The notes under the pieces are model-generated. The model was not told the origin of the DNA. It made no database searches and worked only from the letters and a program-made list of their open reading frames with translations. A program made the position numbers and the translations under genes. A stretch of DNA of 64,000 nucleotides from Rhodococcus tibetensis (GTDB lineage: Bacteria > Actinomycetota > Actinomycetes > Mycobacteriales > Mycobacteriaceae). Location of the stretch: assembly GCF_024438035.1 (NCBI RefSeq), contig NZ_JANFQF010000022.1, positions 41,768 through 105,767 on the forward strand, written 5' to 3'. Of this stretch, positions 27,897 to 35,375 are shown in pieces. How positions within the stretch are numbered: the first letter of the stretch is position 1; each line of letters begins with the position of its first letter.

Positions 27897-30266
27897 ATGC
27901 GTCACCACGATGAGGGCCGCGACCACGACGAGGCTGACCTCGAGATTCGACCGCAAGAAGATCATGCCGCCGGCCCCACTGCCGTCGCAGTGTCGATGAA
28001 ACGCTCCCTCGAACACATGGGTGTGAGGCGGACAGCCGAGACTCTGCTGCGCCTGAATCAGGCCGAGGGATTCGACTGCATGAGCTGCGCCTGGCCGGAC
28101 CCCGACCCGGGCCATCGGCACAAAGCGGAATTCTGCGAGAACGGTGCGAAGGCAGTCGCGGAGGAAGCGACCCGGTCCCGCGCCACTCCGGAGTTCTTCG
28201 CCCGGCACAGTATCGCCGACCTCGACAGTCACAGCGAACACTGGCTCGGGCAGCAGGGGCGGATCACCCATCCCATGGTGAAGCGGCCCGGGGCGACGCA
28301 TTACGAACCGGTCGACTGGGACGAGGCCTTCGGGCTGATCGGCGACCAGTTGAATGCGCTGGGCAGCCCCGACGAGGCCATTTTCTATACGTCCGGCCGG
28401 GCGTCCAACGAGGCGGCGTTCGCGTACCAACTCTTCGTCCGCGCATTCGGCACCAATAATCTGCCCGACTGTTCCAACATGTGCCACGAATCCACCAGCA
28501 TCGCCCTCCAGGAATCTATCGGCATCGGCAAGGCGAGTGTCGTGATGGAGGACGTCTACAACGCGAAATTGATTGTGTTGCAGGGGCAGAATCCGGGCAC
28601 CAATCATCCGCGCATGCTGTCGGCGCTCGAGAAAGCCAAGCAGAACGGCGCGAAGATCCTGTCGATCAATCCGCTCCGCGAGGCCGGCCTCGTCAACTTC
28701 AAGAACCCGCAGACGCCACGCGGCATGGTGGGATCGGGCACCGACCTGTCCGACATGCACCTCCCGATCGCGCTGAATGGTGATCTCGCCCTTCTCCAGG
28801 CCTTCGGCTCCCTACTCGTCGAATGGGACGCGCTGGATCACGCCTTCATCGACCAGCACACGATCGGCGTCGAGCTGTGGAAACAGCATGTCGCCGCGAT
28901 CGACTGGGACGTCGTCACCGAGTCGACGGGGCTGTCCCGGGAGCAGATCACCGACGCCGCCACGTTGCTCCGGGACTCCGACGCCACCGTGTTCTGCTGG
29001 GCGATGGGACTCACCCAGCACCGCAACTCAGTGGCGATTATCAAAGAAATCACCAATCTTGCACTGGCGCAGGGTAATATCGGGAAGCGCGGTGCAGGTT
29101 TGTTTCCGGTTCGGGGGCACTCCAACGTGCAGGGTGACCGCACGATGGGTATCTGGGAGCGGCCGCCCGGACATTTCCTCGATGCCCTCGAGAAGGAGTT
29201 TCATTTCGATCCACCGCGCGAGAACGGGTACGACACCGTCGACTCGATCCGCGCTATGCGCGACGGGAAGGCGCACTTCTTCCTCGGATTGGGCGGCAAC
29301 TTCGTCCAGGCCGCCCCGGACACCGAGGTGACCGCTGCCGCGCTCCGCAAGACGCGCATGACCGTCCACATCTCCACCAAGATCAATCGTTCCCACCTGG
29401 TGTGCGGAGAGACGGCGCTCATTCTGCCGACGAAGGGGCGCACCGAGAAGGACGTCCAAGCGTCGGGGCCGCAGTTCGTTTCGGTCGAGGATTCCACATG
29501 CTCGGTGCACGCGTCGCGGGGCCCGTTGGATCCAGCCAGTCCACACCTGGAGTCGGAGGTGGGCATTGTGACGCGCATCGCCGAGGCCACCATCGGTGAC
29601 CGTTACGGGCTCGACTGGAAGGGGATGCGAGACGACTACGCGAACATCCGCATGCACATCTCCCGCGTCGTGCCCGGGTGCGAGGGGTACGAGGTGAACG
29701 TCCGGCGGCCGGGCGGCTTCATCCTTCCGAATCCGCCGCGTGATTCGCGGACATTCGAAACTCGCTCGGGTCGAGCAGAGTTCGCGGTGTCCCCGATCGA
29801 GGTGGTGCAGGTGCCGCCGGGACACGTGATCTTGCAGACGCTGCGTAGTCACGACCAGTTCAACACCACCATCTATGGGTACAGCGACCGCTACCGGGGC
29901 ATCGAGGGTGGCCGTCGCGTGATCTTCCTGCACCGCGACGACATCGCGTCGCTCGGATTCGACAACGGCGACATGGTCGATCTCTTCACGCGCTGGGACG
30001 GTGACGAGCGGGTCCGGTGCGCGCGGAACTTCCGCATCGTCGAGTACGACACCCCGCGCGGTTCCGCTGCCGCCTACTATCCGGAGACCAATCCACTCGT
30101 GCCACTGGACTCGACGGCGTTGGGCAGCAATTGTCCGACCTCGAAGTCCGTGGTCATCTCGCTCGCCCGGGCGAAGGGGAAGGACCCCGATCAAGCCGGC
30201 GACCAAGACGAAGTGGGTGCCGACTGGACGCACAAGACCGATCCGGAGCCTCACCACCTGTCCTGA
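27897..30266 (+). CDS. FdhF/YdeP family molybdopterin oxidoreductase
   Basis: ~789 residues from ATG 27897 (MRHHDEGRDHDE); an ATG-like start 19 codons upstream is open but less likely. It belongs to the formate dehydrogenase H-like / YdeP group of molybdenum enzymes. The N-terminal motif FDCMSCAWPDPDPGHRHKAEFC holds three Cys where other members bind Fe-S or have lost it. Molybdopterin-binding signatures: SGRASNEAAF, CHESTSIAL, GQNPGTNHPRML, RGHSNVQGDRTMG. YdeP is linked to acid resistance in E. coli; the substrate is not established. The promoter region may overlap the Clp-N operators. Confidence 0.9.
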   Translation: MRHHDEGRDHDEADLEIRPQEDHAAGPTAVAVSMKRSLEHMGVRRTAETLLRLNQAEGFDCMSCAWPDPDPGHRHKAEFCENGAKAVAEEATRSRATPEFFARHSIADLDSHSEHWLGQQGRITHPMVKRPGATHYEPVDWDEAFGLIGDQLNALGSPDEAIFYTSGRASNEAAFAYQLFVRAFGTNNLPDCSNMCHESTSIALQESIGIGKASVVMEDVYNAKLIVLQGQNPGTNHPRMLSALEKAKQNGAKILSINPLREAGLVNFKNPQTPRGMVGSGTDLSDMHLPIALNGDLALLQAFGSLLVEWDALDHAFIDQHTIGVELWKQHVAAIDWDVVTESTGLSREQITDAATLLRDSDATVFCWAMGLTQHRNSVAIIKEITNLALAQGNIGKRGAGLFPVRGHSNVQGDRTMGIWERPPGHFLDALEKEFHFDPPRENGYDTVDSIRAMRDGKAHFFLGLGGNFVQAAPDTEVTAAALRKTRMTVHISTKINRSHLVCGETALILPTKGRTEKDVQASGPQFVSVEDSTCSVHASRGPLDPASPHLESEVGIVTRIAEATIGDRYGLDWKGMRDDYANIRMHISRVVPGCEGYEVNVRRPGGFILPNPPRDSRTFETRSGRAEFAVSPIEVVQVPPGHVILQTLRSHDQFNTTIYGYSDRYRGIEGGRRVIFLHRDDIASLGFDNGDMVDLFTRWDGDERVRCARNFRIVEYDTPRGSAAAYYPETNPLVPLDSTALGSNCPTSKSVVISLARAKGKDPDQAGDQDEVGADWTHKTDPEPHHLS

Positions 30267-30431
30267 GTCCGGCCGCGCGAAAAAGGTGGCAAGCGTTCAC
30301 GCCCTCTCGTAAGGCGCCCAGGTAGCAGCGGCTTGCGCAAACATCCCGGCTGGTCGGGACGCCAGTCCCTTCCCCGCGGGACATCGAGCCCGGCACAGTG
30401 GAGCGACTTCGAGAGCGAAAGGCGAGCCTTG

Positions 30432-30668
30432 GTGACCATCGACGACAAGAGCGCAACGCGCCCGTCGCCGCTCGTGGACGCACTCCCCGGGCGGTACCGG
30501 ACGGTGCTGCGTCTGCGGCTCGCTCATCAGTTGTCGGTAGAGCAAGTGGCCCGGATGCTCGGCACCTCGACAGAGGCGGTTCTGCTGACTCAGCACGCCG
30601 CGATGAACCTCCTCCGGCGAGAACTCGCTGACGAACGCCACAGCAGGAGCGAGCGCCGGATGTGGTGA
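30432..30668 (+). CDS. Sigma factor region 4-only small protein
   Basis: 78 residues from GTG 30432 with GAAAGG upstream; a longer open frame to 30333 is less convincing. It consists of PLVDALPGRYRTVLRLRLAHQLSVEQVARMLGTSTEAV-type sequence: a sigma-70 region 4 helix-turn-helix as in ECF factors, lacking region 2. Proteins with only this domain can be anti-sigma-like decoys or remnants. The tail is basic. Convergent with the response regulator gene, stops 29 bases apart. Confidence 0.6.
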   Translation: MTIDDKSATRPSPLVDALPGRYRTVLRLRLAHQLSVEQVARMLGTSTEAVLLTQHAAMNLLRRELADERHSRSERRMW

Positions 30669-30697
30669 AGTCGGGTGGTCTACAGATGCTCGCTTAC

Positions 30698-31489
30698 TCA
30701 TCCAGTATCAGACAGCGAGAACGCTGCTCGAGGCCCGTCAGCGGCGGTGTTGTGGCAGCTGTGGGCGACCACTGCCGCGACCGGGCGATCATCGGACTCG
30801 GGTGTCAGTCTGAAACCGACACCGCGCACCGTCTCGATGACGTCTGGTGCCCCGTGGGATTCGAGCTTGCGGCGTAGTAGATAGATGCATGTGTTGAGGA
30901 CGTTCGACTTGGAATCCGCTGGGAGCCCCCACACTTTCTGGAGTAGGTGCCCGCGACGGACGACAAGGCCGGGATCTTTCGCGAGAACAACAACCACATC
31001 GAGTTCTGTCTTACTCAGGGCAATGCGCGTAGTGCCCACTTGGAGCACTGCGTTGTCGGTGTTCACGGCGATGCCTGACAAGGTGGGTGAATTCGACGAG
31101 GAACGAGACGGCCCCAGTCGTCGGAGGAGGGCGCGCAGTCGTGCGATGACCTCGTCGATGTTGACCGGGAAACTCATTACGTCATCTGCGCCGGCCTCGA
31201 AGTAGGAGCACCGGATTTCCTCGTTCGCGAACTCGTCGATGACGAGGATCCCCGTTCCCGCTCCGCAAGCACGCAAGGCGCGAATTGTGTCGAGCTGCTC
31301 AACATTTCGTGAACGCGCGTCCACTATCACCACGTCGGCAAGCCGCACCAGTTCTGCTCGGCTGAGCAGGGCGGAACCGATCTGCACATGCACTCCCGCC
31401 GCGCGTAGGCGCCCGACCAGCCGGGACTCGGCGCTGGGGAGCGCTAGTACCCTTCCCGGAACGGCACAGTGATCGGCGAAGGAGTACAC
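30698..31489 (-). CDS. OmpR-family response regulator with atypical receiver
   Basis: 263 residues. The N-terminal half is a receiver-like domain: Asp57 in VVIVDARS matches the phosphorylation site. But the acidic pair at the end of strand 1 is missing (LALPSAES) and the conserved Lys after strand 5 is replaced (MSFPVNIDEV where TKPF is usual). The C-terminal winged helix is complete (LSKTELDVVVVLA, VLNTCIYLLRRKLE, TVRGVGFRL). A ~35-residue tail follows. No kinase gene is adjacent. Likely an orphan regulator not controlled by normal phosphotransfer. Confidence 0.88.
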   Translation of the reverse strand: MYSFADHCAVPGRVLALPSAESRLVGRLRAAGVHVQIGSALLSRAELVRLADVVIVDARSRNVEQLDTIRALRACGAGTGILVIDEFANEEIRCSYFEAGADDVMSFPVNIDEVIARLRALLRRLGPSRSSSNSPTLSGIAVNTDNAVLQVGTTRIALSKTELDVVVVLAKDPGLVVRRGHLLQKVWGLPADSKSNVLNTCIYLLRRKLESHGAPDVIETVRGVGFRLTPESDDRPVAAVVAHSCHNTAADGPRAAFSLSDTG

Positions 31490-31937
31490 GATGAGCTCCT
31501 TCCTGACACACGACTCGGCCGCGCATTCCGTACGGTTCCCGGAGACGAGACTGAAACGACTCCACCTCTCGGGCAGTCTCGTTTCTCCACTTCGACAAGA
31601 TCGGGAGAATCGACGGCAGTGTTACGGCGATCATTCTGCACTGCCGACGCGAGGGACGCAGAGGATGCACCTGCCAGCCATTCCGGTCCAAGTCCGATGC
31701 AACATGCCGCACGGCCGCAGTCGTCGGTCAGGGTCATCGACTCAGCTGTCGGGTGCACGTGACGGTAGGCGGCCAGTGGGCGGCCCAGCGCTGGAGATGT
31801 CGAGATGTCGAGATGTCGAGATGTCGAGATGCAGAATTGTGCACCGGTCTTTTGGACACTATTGGGTAAGACGCCCTACACGCATTGTTCATCACCGGGA
31901 CCGGTGGGCTCCTGCACGCTGTCCCCTGTCGGGAGGG
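31490..31937. other. Gene-poor stretch between response regulator and RHH gene
   Basis: About 450 bases without a convincing gene; open frames here lack ribosome sites and recognisable content. It should hold the response regulator promoter near 31490-31600. The only structured element I see is the 8-base tandem repeat at 31794-31830. Confidence 0.5.
31794..31830. repeat. Tandem 8-base repeat, four copies plus a partial
   Basis: Four perfect copies of GAGATGTC followed by GAGATG. Non-coding as far as can be seen; the low copy number and perfect identity suggest recent slippage. Confidence 0.9.
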
Positions 31938-32195
31938 TTACTTCGAGGACAGCCACAGTCTGAAGGCTTCGGCCGTTGCCGCCTGCAAAGTCGTCCCCCG
32001 GGTGGCTACTTCGATCTTCACCTGCCGCAGCAACTCCGGGTCTACGCGGGCGGAGAATTGAGGGAGTTTCTTCGCACCCACGGACGGTGTGGTGAAGTCG
32101 GTTGCAGTCCTCGGTACGAGCGAACTGTTATCACCATCGGGCGTCGCGGTCTGCAACGCGGTGTCGGGTGCTCCCATGGAGTGCTCGTTGGACAT
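31938..32195 (-). CDS. Small ribbon-helix-helix protein
   Basis: 85 residues from ATG 32195, chosen because AAGGAGA lies five bases upstream; an ATG two codons earlier overlaps that ribosome site. The first ~45 residues are polar and disordered-looking. The C-terminal 40 (LPQFSARVDPELLRQVKIEVATRG) fit a ribbon-helix-helix fold: a short strand then two helices, as in ParG/CopG-type and HicB-like antitoxins or plasmid partition factors. No toxin or ParA gene is adjacent. It is preceded by a long AT-richer leader region with dyads. Confidence 0.65.
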   Translation of the reverse strand: MSNEHSMGAPDTALQTATPDGDNSSLVPRTATDFTTPSVGAKKLPQFSARVDPELLRQVKIEVATRGTTLQAATAEAFRLWLSSK

Positions 32196-32438
32196 CTTCA
32201 TCTCCTTGACGAACCGATGAGGTGTTCAGGAATCCGGGTTTGCACGTTGAGAGTTGTATTAGAAGCTTAGTTGCCTACATTTACGACCAGAATGGACCGA
32301 AACCGAAGCCTGCGGGTAGAAAGATAGCAGGCGTGAAGGCAATGTAGGTTGTTATCAGGAAAGCAATCGGATTCGGGATACTTAGTTCGGTTGAGCAAAA
32401 GAAGCAATCATGGTCCCTATCAGGGTTTGGCGCCAGTT

Positions 32439-32457
32439 ATCGTACCTCCGGTACGAT
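32439..32457. promoter_or_regulatory. Perfect dyad, probable operator
   Basis: ATCGTACC-TCC-GGTACGAT: 8-base perfect arms with a 3-base centre in the AT-richer gap; typical of a regulator site. Confidence 0.45.
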
Positions 32458-32524
32458 TTGGCATGCAATGTAGCTTGGTAGCAAAATTGCAATTTGCTTT
32501 CCGAACGACCAACCTTGAAACGAG

Positions 32525-32572
32525 AACTTACTGAACGTCCGACCAAAAGCCGAAACTTACTGCACGTCCGAC
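32525..32572. repeat. Direct repeat, two 19-base copies
   Basis: AACTTACTGAACGTCCGAC at 32525 and AACTTACTGCACGTCCGAC at 32554, one mismatch, starts 29 bases apart. Could be paired regulator sites. Confidence 0.75.
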
Positions 32573-32580
32573 TAGGTCGT

Positions 32581-32620
32581 AAAGGCGCACTGCCAGGCAT
32601 TACGGACCCAGGGTGCGCCT
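32581..32620. terminator. Hairpin with 9-base arms
   Basis: AAGGCGCAC and GTGCGCCTT around a 22-base loop. No gene ends just before it on either strand, so it may end a small RNA or leader transcript from this gap. Confidence 0.4.
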
Positions 32621-32830
32621 TCTGAGATGAACGTTCATTGTCCTTGTGAAAAGCAATCATTCGCCCGTTAAGGGCGTCGTCCTCCGCTGATAGTTTCTAC
32701 ATCCGCGAAGACCCGGAAATTCGGAAATAAATTATTCAAATAACCGACACGCCGTCCCGGTCGTTGACACATACCGGGTGATTTGCGAATGATTCCTCTC
32801 GTCAACCGCTCCACGGTGAGGGGAAAATTC

Positions 32831-34303
32831 GTGACATCGATCCACAGTTCGCTTTGGGCGCGTTCTCCGCGTCGCTGGTTTGTTGGGGTGGCGGCAATTA
32901 CGACCGCCACGGCTCTTATGATCTCGGGTGGTGTCGCGTCCGCGTCTCATCCTCCAGTCGGTCTGGGGACAGCCGCCTCCTTCGCGGTGCTGGCCGGCAC
33001 CACGGTCACCAACACCGGCCCTACGACCGTTTCCGGGGACCTGGGGGTCAGCCCAGGCAGCGCGGTCACAGGATTCCCGCCGGGAACGGTGATCAACGGA
33101 ACGCAGCACGTCGCCGATGCCGTTGCGCTCCAGGCTCAATCCGATCTGACGACGGCCTACAACGATGCTGCCGGCCGGCCGGCCACCGCGGCGGCGCCCC
33201 CCGACCTCGGTGGCCTGACTCTGGTCGACGGCACCTACAACACGGCTGGGCCGATGGGATTGACCGGCACAGTCACCCTGGATGCGCAGGGAGATCCCAA
33301 TGCGGTATTCATCTTCCAGGCGGGATCCACGCTGATCACCGCGTCGAACAGCACGGTCGCCCTGATCAACGGGGCCTCACCGTGCAACGTGTTCTGGCAG
33401 GTGGGTAGCTCGGCGACTCTGGGCACCAACACCACTTTCGTCGGAACCATCATGGCGTTGACCTCGATCTCGGTGCAGACCGGCACCACCGTGAACGGAC
33501 GCGTACTGGCCCGCAACGGCCAAGTCAGCCTGGACAACAACGTCATCACCCGGCCCAACTGTGCCACGCCGCCGCCGACGTCCACGACGACGCCGCCGCC
33601 GACCACGACGACGACCACAACGACGGCGCCGCCGACGACCACAACGACGCCACCGCCGACCACGACGACCACGCCGCCGATCACCACCACAATCACCAAC
33701 GGCCCCGTCGTGCCGATTCCCATCCCGATTCCCATTCCGATCCCCATCCCCCCCGGCGGAGGTATTCCCGGCGTTCCCGGTGTTCCCGGTGTTCCCGGTG
33801 TTCCCGGTATCCCCGGTGTTCCCGGACCGCCGGCTCCTCCTGCTCCTCCCGGACCTCCTGCTCCTCCCGGACCGCCTGCTCCGCCCGCACCTCCTGCGCC
33901 GCCCGGTGGACCTGGCGAGCAGGGTGGCCCCGGTCAGGGTGGACCTGGCGAGCAGGGTGGACCTGGTCAGGGTGGACCTGGCGAGCAGGGTGGACCCGGT
34001 CAGGGTGGACCTGGCGAGCAGGGTGGACCCGGTCAGGGTGGACCTGGCGAGCAGGGTGGACCCGGTCAGGGTGGACCTGGCGAGCAGGGTGGCCCCGGTC
34101 AGGGTGGACCCGGCGGGGGAGGTAAGGGTGGCCCTGGCGGTAACGGGTACATCATTCCCAAGGGGGCCCCGGAAACAGGGGCCGGCGGCACCATTCCGCC
34201 CCCCGGTGATGAGGCGCTTCTCCGCGCCCTCGGAGGGCTGGCCCTAGTCGGATCGGGCATAGCGGCAGGCCAGGGTGCCCGACTGCGCGGGAGGCAACGA
34301 TGA
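32831..34303 (+). CDS. Ice-binding-domain (DUF3494) surface protein with collagen-like repeats and sortase signal
   Basis: 490 residues from GTG 32831, which follows GAGGGGAAAATTC; upstream starts in the frame lack a ribosome site. Order: signal peptide (1-38, SPRRWFVGVAA core, cut near ASA-SH); ice-binding-like beta-solenoid domain (about 43-244: LGTAASFAVLAGTTVTNTG, SGDLGVSPG, AVFIFQAGSTL); Thr/Pro stalk (245-285); PIPI stretch; GVP/GPP collagen-like part (310-358); six 11-residue PGEQGGPGQGG repeats (361-426); APETG at 446-450, then a hydrophobic segment and a basic tail. The next gene is a sortase, so cell-wall or envelope attachment is likely. The domain is also used for adhesion. Confidence 0.9.
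   Translation: MTSIHSSLWARSPRRWFVGVAAITTATALMISGGVASASHPPVGLGTAASFAVLAGTTVTNTGPTTVSGDLGVSPGSAVTGFPPGTVINGTQHVADAVALQAQSDLTTAYNDAAGRPATAAAPPDLGGLTLVDGTYNTAGPMGLTGTVTLDAQGDPNAVFIFQAGSTLITASNSTVALINGASPCNVFWQVGSSATLGTNTTFVGTIMALTSISVQTGTTVNGRVLARNGQVSLDNNVITRPNCATPPPTSTTTPPPTTTTTTTTAPPTTTTTPPPTTTTTPPITTTITNGPVVPIPIPIPIPIPIPPGGGIPGVPGVPGVPGVPGIPGVPGPPAPPAPPGPPAPPGPPAPPAPPAPPGGPGEQGGPGQGGPGEQGGPGQGGPGEQGGPGQGGPGEQGGPGQGGPGEQGGPGQGGPGEQGGPGQGGPGGGGKGGPGGNGYIIPKGAPETGAGGTIPPPGDEALLRALGGLALVGSGIAAGQGARLRGRQR
33911..34108 (+). repeat. Six tandem 33-base repeats in the surface protein gene
   Basis: Six near-identical 33-base units each coding PGEQGGPGQGG. Third-position differences between copies are few, suggesting recent expansion. 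Because the unit is 11 residues, it breaks strict Gly-X-Y register from unit to unit. Confidence 0.95.
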
Positions 34304-34989
34304 GCGAGCCGAACTCCGAGTGGTCGGAGTCCGTCCCGGGCCCCGAGTGGCCAGGAACCGAGGGGACGATGGGCAGGGCGAAACGCTGGTGGGTGTTGGC
34401 GGCAGTCCTGCTGCTCATCGCGACGGCTGTCCTCGCCCTGCGCAGTTATCAGGATTCGGGTGATTCGCAGCTGACACCGCCAACGGTGACCGATACTGCG
34501 CCCTCTGAGGGGGTGTCCGGCCCGGCGCCGGTCGCACTGCGGATCCCCGAGTTGGGGGTGGACGAATCCCTCATCACCCTCGGCCTCAATCCCGACGAAA
34601 CAGTGGAAGTGCCCACCGATTTCGACAAGCCGGGGTGGTACAAGTTCGGGCCCGCTCCGGGGCAACTGGGTTCGGCCGTGATCCTGGGGCATGTCGACTC
34701 ACACGAGGGGCCGGCGGTGTTCCATGGATTGAAGAACCTGGAGGCAGGAGACACGGTCGAGGTGAGCTTGACCGACGGCAACATCGCCCACTTCTCTGTT
34801 ACCAAGGTGGAGACGTATCCGAAGACGGAATTCCCGGCCGAGCAGGTCTACGGCTCACACGGCAACCAGACTCTGCAACTGGTCACCTGCGGAGGGGAAT
34901 TCGACCCGCACGCCCGTAGCTACCTGTCCAACATCGTGGCTTACACCTCACTGGTCGACATCACTCCGGCGGCCGCCAACCAGAGATGA
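34300..34989 (+). CDS. Class F-like sortase
   Basis: 229 residues. One membrane helix at about 29-47, then an extracellular Pro/Thr linker and the sortase beta-barrel. Catalytic residues all present: His131 in VILGHVDSH, Cys197 in LQLVTCGGE, Arg206 in HARSYLSN. It is short with a single N-terminal anchor, as in class E/F sortases of actinobacteria. The ATG overlaps the stop of the surface protein gene (ATGA), strong evidence that it is dedicated to that APETG substrate. Confidence 0.92.
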   Translation: MSEPNSEWSESVPGPEWPGTEGTMGRAKRWWVLAAVLLLIATAVLALRSYQDSGDSQLTPPTVTDTAPSEGVSGPAPVALRIPELGVDESLITLGLNPDETVEVPTDFDKPGWYKFGPAPGQLGSAVILGHVDSHEGPAVFHGLKNLEAGDTVEVSLTDGNIAHFSVTKVETYPKTEFPAEQVYGSHGNQTLQLVTCGGEFDPHARSYLSNIVAYTSLVDITPAAANQR

Positions 34990-35057
34990 CCGGACCCGCG
35001 TAAGTTCACGTTTAGGAGGCAAAGGCAGCCACGGTCCCGTCAGCCAGCGAACAGTGC

Positions 35058-35267
35058 TTACTCAGGGCCTATATCGACCCAAGGCGTCTGCCAGTCGGGG
35101 GCAGGCGCCTTGTCTGGTCGGCGTCCCCGACTGGGCGTGGCGAGAGCAGCCGACCGCATCACCGTGCGTGTCTGGGCAAGGATGGCAGCCGGCTTTCTGA
35201 TCGGTGCGAACAGCCATCGTCCGGTGAGGAAGGCGAAACATGCGACGAGGGCGTGGAGTATCGGCAC
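35058..35267 (-). CDS. Possible small membrane protein (69 aa)
   Basis: GTG 35267 has GGAGAG six bases upstream. The product begins MPILHALVACFAFLTGRWLF, one short hydrophobic helix, then a basic stretch and an end DWQTPWVDIGPE. I do not recognise it. It lies downstream of the flavin monooxygenase beyond a strong terminator, so it would need its own promoter. Coding status rests on the ribosome site and hydrophobic start only. Confidence 0.35.
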   Translation of the reverse strand: MPILHALVACFAFLTGRWLFAPIRKPAAILAQTRTVMRSAALATPSRGRRPDKAPAPDWQTPWVDIGPE

Positions 35268-35324
35268 GGCAACTCTCCGGTAGTTCGGTCGGGGACTGGT
35301 TGGTCATGCGCCTGATGGGCAGTC

Positions 35325-35357
35325 GGGCGCCCCGCACCAATGTCGTGCGGGGCGCCC
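35325..35357 (-). terminator. Strong hairpin after the flavin monooxygenase
   Basis: Perfect 13-base arms GGGCGCCCCGCAC / GTGCGGGGCGCCC with a 7-base loop, 18 bases beyond the monooxygenase stop. Confidence 0.85.
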
Positions 35358-35375
35358 ATCCTTCTCGGAGGCGGA

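Larger units (their letters stand above)
32196..32830. other. AT-richer intergenic region with dyads and direct repeats
   Basis: ~630 bases between two divergent genes with no convincing ORF and visibly lower GC than its surroundings. It contains an inverted pair CCTACATT (32274) / AATGTAGG (32341), a perfect dyad at 32439-32457, a near-palindrome of GCAAA/TTTGC around 32490, a direct repeat at 32525-32572 and a hairpin at 32581-32620. It probably holds promoters for both flanking genes and may hold a small RNA. Confidence 0.5.

Noticed and set aside
33911..34108. Regular repeats as a possible CRISPR array
   Set aside because: Units are contiguous with no unique spacers and code in frame for a protein repeat.
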